Part shown: piece after piece, positions 62,194-64,000 of the stretch | Numbering within the stretch: the stretch's first letter is position 1 | Layout of the letters: every line of letters begins with the position of its first letter | NCBI RefSeq assembly: GCF_002777975.1 | Contig: NZ_NGVS01000005.1 | Span: 261-64,260, forward strand | Source of the DNA: Shewanella carassii | GTDB taxonomy: Bacteria; Pseudomonadota; Gammaproteobacteria; Enterobacterales; Shewanellaceae | Length of the DNA stretch: 64,000 nt | Reading direction: 5' to 3' | Made by a program: the position numbers and the translations under genes | The notes under the pieces: generated by a model | The model's database searches: none | The model's input: only the letters and a program-made list of their open reading frames with translations | Told to the model about the DNA's origin: nothing

Positions 62194-63039
62194 ATGCTGA
62201 CCACAGCCAAAATAGACGAGATCCGCACCCGAGTGCGGGAGTGGCGCCAAAAGGGAGAAACCATAGCCTTTGTCCCTACCATGGGCAATCTGCACCAAGG
62301 GCATGTGAGTTTAATCCTAGAAGCCGCGCGCCGCGCCGATCACGTGGTAGCCTCGATTTTTGTCAACCCATTACAGTTTGGCAAGAATGAGGATCTCGAT
62401 GCTTATCCCCGCACTCTGGGCGCCGATCAACAGAAACTGACCGAAGCCGGCTGCGAGCTACTGTTTACCCCAACACCCGAGCTTATCTACCCCAAGGGGC
62501 TGGACGCCCAGACCTTTGTGGAAGTCCCCGGGATCTCCGATGAACTTTGCGGCGCCAGCCGTCCAGGGCATTTTCGCGGGGTCGCGACCATAGTCTGCAA
62601 GCTATTCAATATAGTACAGCCGGATATCGCCCTGTTTGGCCGTAAGGACTACCAACAGCTTCAAGTGATCAAGACCATGGTGAGCGATCTGTCGCTGCCC
62701 ATTGAGGTCATAGGGGTAGAAACTGTTCGCGAGGATTCCGGCCTAGCGCTGAGTTCGCGCAATGGTTACCTCACCGAGGCCGAAAAGGCACGGGCGCCCA
62801 AGCTCAAGGCCGCCATGGATAAACTGGCCGAGGCGATTGTACTGGGGCAGGATATCGACCAGGCCGTCAACGATGCCAAGGAGTTTCTGCGCGCCGCCGG
62901 GCTTGAACCCGACTATCTGGAAGTGCGTGAGGCTTCAAGCCTCAAACCCGTGAGCAGCGATGACAAGTCGCTGGTGATCCTGGCCGCCGCTTATCTGGGA
63001 AAGGCCCGCCTCATAGACAATATGACGCTGTCACGCTGA
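62194..63039 (+). CDS. panC: pantothenate synthetase
   Basis: ATP-dependent joining of pantoate and beta-alanine; 281 residues, dimeric. It has the HIGH motif HQGHVSLI in [18 protein letters not shown], and LSSRNGYL, the KMSKS-like segment. It is second in the panB-panC pair, 21 bases after panB, and is followed by a strong terminator. Confidence 0.96.
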   Translation: MLTTAKIDEIRTRVREWRQKGETIAFVPTMGNLHQGHVSLILEAARRADHVVASIFVNPLQFGKNEDLDAYPRTLGADQQKLTEAGCELLFTPTPELIYPKGLDAQTFVEVPGISDELCGASRPGHFRGVATIVCKLFNIVQPDIALFGRKDYQQLQVIKTMVSDLSLPIEVIGVETVREDSGLALSSRNGYLTEAEKARAPKLKAAMDKLAEAIVLGQDIDQAVNDAKEFLRAAGLEPDYLEVREASSLKPVSSDDKSLVILAAAYLGKARLIDNMTLSR

Positions 63040-63051
63040 TCTCTTTTCTTT

Positions 63052-63082
63052 AAAAGGGGGGAATCCTCCCCCCTCTTTCTTC
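63052..63082 (+). terminator. panBC terminator
   Basis: Seven-bp stem GGGGGGA/TCCCCCC with a 4-base loop, A-run before and a T-rich stretch after. Confidence 0.8.
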
Positions 63083-63202
63083 CGAAGACCTTTTTCCAGG
63101 TCGCCAAAAAAATTTCCTTAGTCAAAAACTGGTCTTCAATAAAGGTTTGAGTCATATTGGTTACACTTGTTTTAAATACGTAACCCAAGGATTCCCGTTC
63201 CC

Positions 63203-63709
63203 ATGTTGCCCGGACAGCTCAGATTCTGGCTCTTTACGGCGCTGCTGCTCTCTTGGCAAATTCAAGCCGCTACCGTCTATAAATGTATCAAAGAAGACAA
63301 GGTGGTATTCAGCCAGCAGCCCTGCCCGCAAGCCTTTACCCAGCACAGAATTGAATATCAGTATGGCTTGACTACGGAAACGGCCGAGGGAGAAAGCGTT
63401 GATCCGCTGCAATCCCTTTTGGAGAACGACAGCCTGCCCGAAGACAAGCTGTTGCGCCGACTGGAAGCCGAAGTCTATCGGCTGCAACAACAAAACAGCT
63501 ATCTGGAAATACTGCGGGCCAGTGAGCTACAAAAGCAGGAGCGGCAAGGCTATTGGCAGAAACTGGCGCGGGAAGATCCCGCGTTTATTGAGCAGCGCGA
63601 CAAGATAAACGCCCACTTTGATGAGCTCAAACGCGCCAATGATGACAAGATAGCCAAGCTGCAGCAACACAGACAGTTGCTGCAGCAGAAAGCCGAGGCT
63701 CAGCCCTGA
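63203..63709 (+). CDS. secreted DUF4124 domain protein
   Basis: A 168-residue protein with a signal peptide (cleavage near IQAA) and the DUF4124 start pattern TVYKCIKEDKVVFSQQPC, here with two cysteines that may pair. Long charged helices follow. It is the second DUF4124 protein in the window (the first is at 1277-1720). Its stop is 1 base from the convergent yadH end. Function unknown. Confidence 0.8.
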   Translation: MLPGQLRFWLFTALLLSWQIQAATVYKCIKEDKVVFSQQPCPQAFTQHRIEYQYGLTTETAEGESVDPLQSLLENDSLPEDKLLRRLEAEVYRLQQQNSYLEILRASELQKQERQGYWQKLAREDPAFIEQRDKINAHFDELKRANDDKIAKLQQHRQLLQQKAEAQP

Positions 63710-63710
63710 A

Positions 63711-64000
63711 TCAGCTGCGCAGCCCTATCCCACGAGAGATCAGGTAATAGGCCAACAACCACAGACCCACACAGAAGCCCAGCATCACGCCAATGGACAG
63801 CGGCACGCTCATATCGGCAAATCCCAGGAAACCGTAGCGGAACACGTTGATCATATACACCACAGGGTTCAGCGCCGATACGCCACGCCAAAAGTCAGGC
63901 AACAGCGACAACGAGTAAAACACCCCACCAAGATAGGTCAGCGGCGTCAACACAAAGGTGGGGATAATGCTGATATCATCGAAACTCTTGGCAAACACGG
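63711..64000 (-). CDS. yadH: ABC-2 type exporter permease YadH, 3' end only
   Basis: The window cuts this gene; only the last 96 or so codons are visible, with the start beyond 64000. The sequence matches E. coli YadH: FAKSFDDISIIPTFVLTPLTYLGGVFY, LPDFW, NPVVYMINVFRYGFLG, and the end SRGIGLRS. It is the permease of an ABC-2 exporter, usually next to yadG. Its position near panBC is as in E. coli. Confidence 0.85.
   Translation of the reverse strand, partial: VFAKSFDDISIIPTFVLTPLTYLGGVFYSLSLLPDFWRGVSALNPVVYMINVFRYGFLGFADMSVPLSIGVMLGFCVGLWLLAYYLISRGIGLRS

Overview
The window looks like a chromosomal segment of a Shewanella, probably one of the higher-GC marine species such as the S. algae group. 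The reasons are the best-recognised proteins (TyrA-type DyP peroxidase, NrfA beside NarQ/NarP, mdh divergent from argR, AroG-type DAHP synthase, COG3014-LpoB pair), the dksA-gluQRS-pcnB-folK-panB-panC-yadH gene order shared with other gammaproteobacteria, and many small lipoproteins and DUF proteins typical of the genus. This assignment rests on recalled protein similarity, not on a search. I saw no rRNA, tRNA, CRISPR array, prophage or insertion sequence. About 64 protein genes fill nearly all of the sequence.

Layout. 0.3-4.5 kb: pssA (-), a DUF4124 protein (+), mdh (-) divergent from argR (+), and a DyP peroxidase (-). 4.6-10.3 kb: ggt and an iron(III) ABC importer fbpA-fbpB-fbpC (-) with a Fur-like site. 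10.4-15.4 kb: a Cys-rich membrane protein, fpr-gst, a DUF5610 protein, a periplasmic histidine phosphatase followed by a membrane-anchored GltB-like flavoprotein, and a small CxxC protein. 15.4-19.1 kb: an Atm1-type ABC exporter and aroG. 19.1-23.7 kb: a 560-bp gene-free leader, a secreted lipase and a DUF4785 lipoprotein, then a TPR/transglutaminase-like lipoprotein. 23.9-26.4 kb: glnK-amtB behind an NtrC-like site, and a cysteine hydrolase. 26.5-31 kb: nrfA divergent from narQ-narP, then yacL. 31.3-40.9 kb: zntB, an FkpA-like isomerase, a WD40 lipoprotein with slyX, def, COG3014-lpoB, an M1 aminopeptidase and a phosphoribosyltransferase. 41.3-44.7 kb: an ArgR-controlled amino acid ABC importer and a RES/Xre toxin-antitoxin pair. 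44.8-54.4 kb: nfsB, a DnaJ-type protein, a GlyGly-CTERM DsbA-like protein, hrpB-mrcB and a GGDEF/EAL protein. 54.5-64 kb: thpR, a GNAT protein, pepB, sfsA, dksA-gluQRS-pcnB-folK, panB-panC, a second DUF4124 protein and the 3' end of yadH.

Links between genes. ArgR is encoded here and has candidate paired operator sites both at its own promoter and in front of the ABC importer at 41.3-43.4 kb, which argues that the importer carries arginine or a related amino acid. A NarP-type 7-2-7 heptamer lies between nrfA and narQ-narP, so the ammonifying nitrite reductase is probably controlled by its neighbour. LpoB and its partner PBP1b are both in the window, about 10 kb apart.

Most notable observations: pcnB appears to start at an ATT codon, as described for E. 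coli pcnB; a DsbA-family protein carries an atypical CHSC active site, a His-rich loop and a C-terminal GlyGly-CTERM sorting tail; the RES/Xre toxin-antitoxin pair; a lipoprotein whose translated N-terminus consists of 12-bp repeats; two mutually exclusive hairpins in front of the lipase gene; and a palindrome made of perfect CRP half-sites held too far apart.
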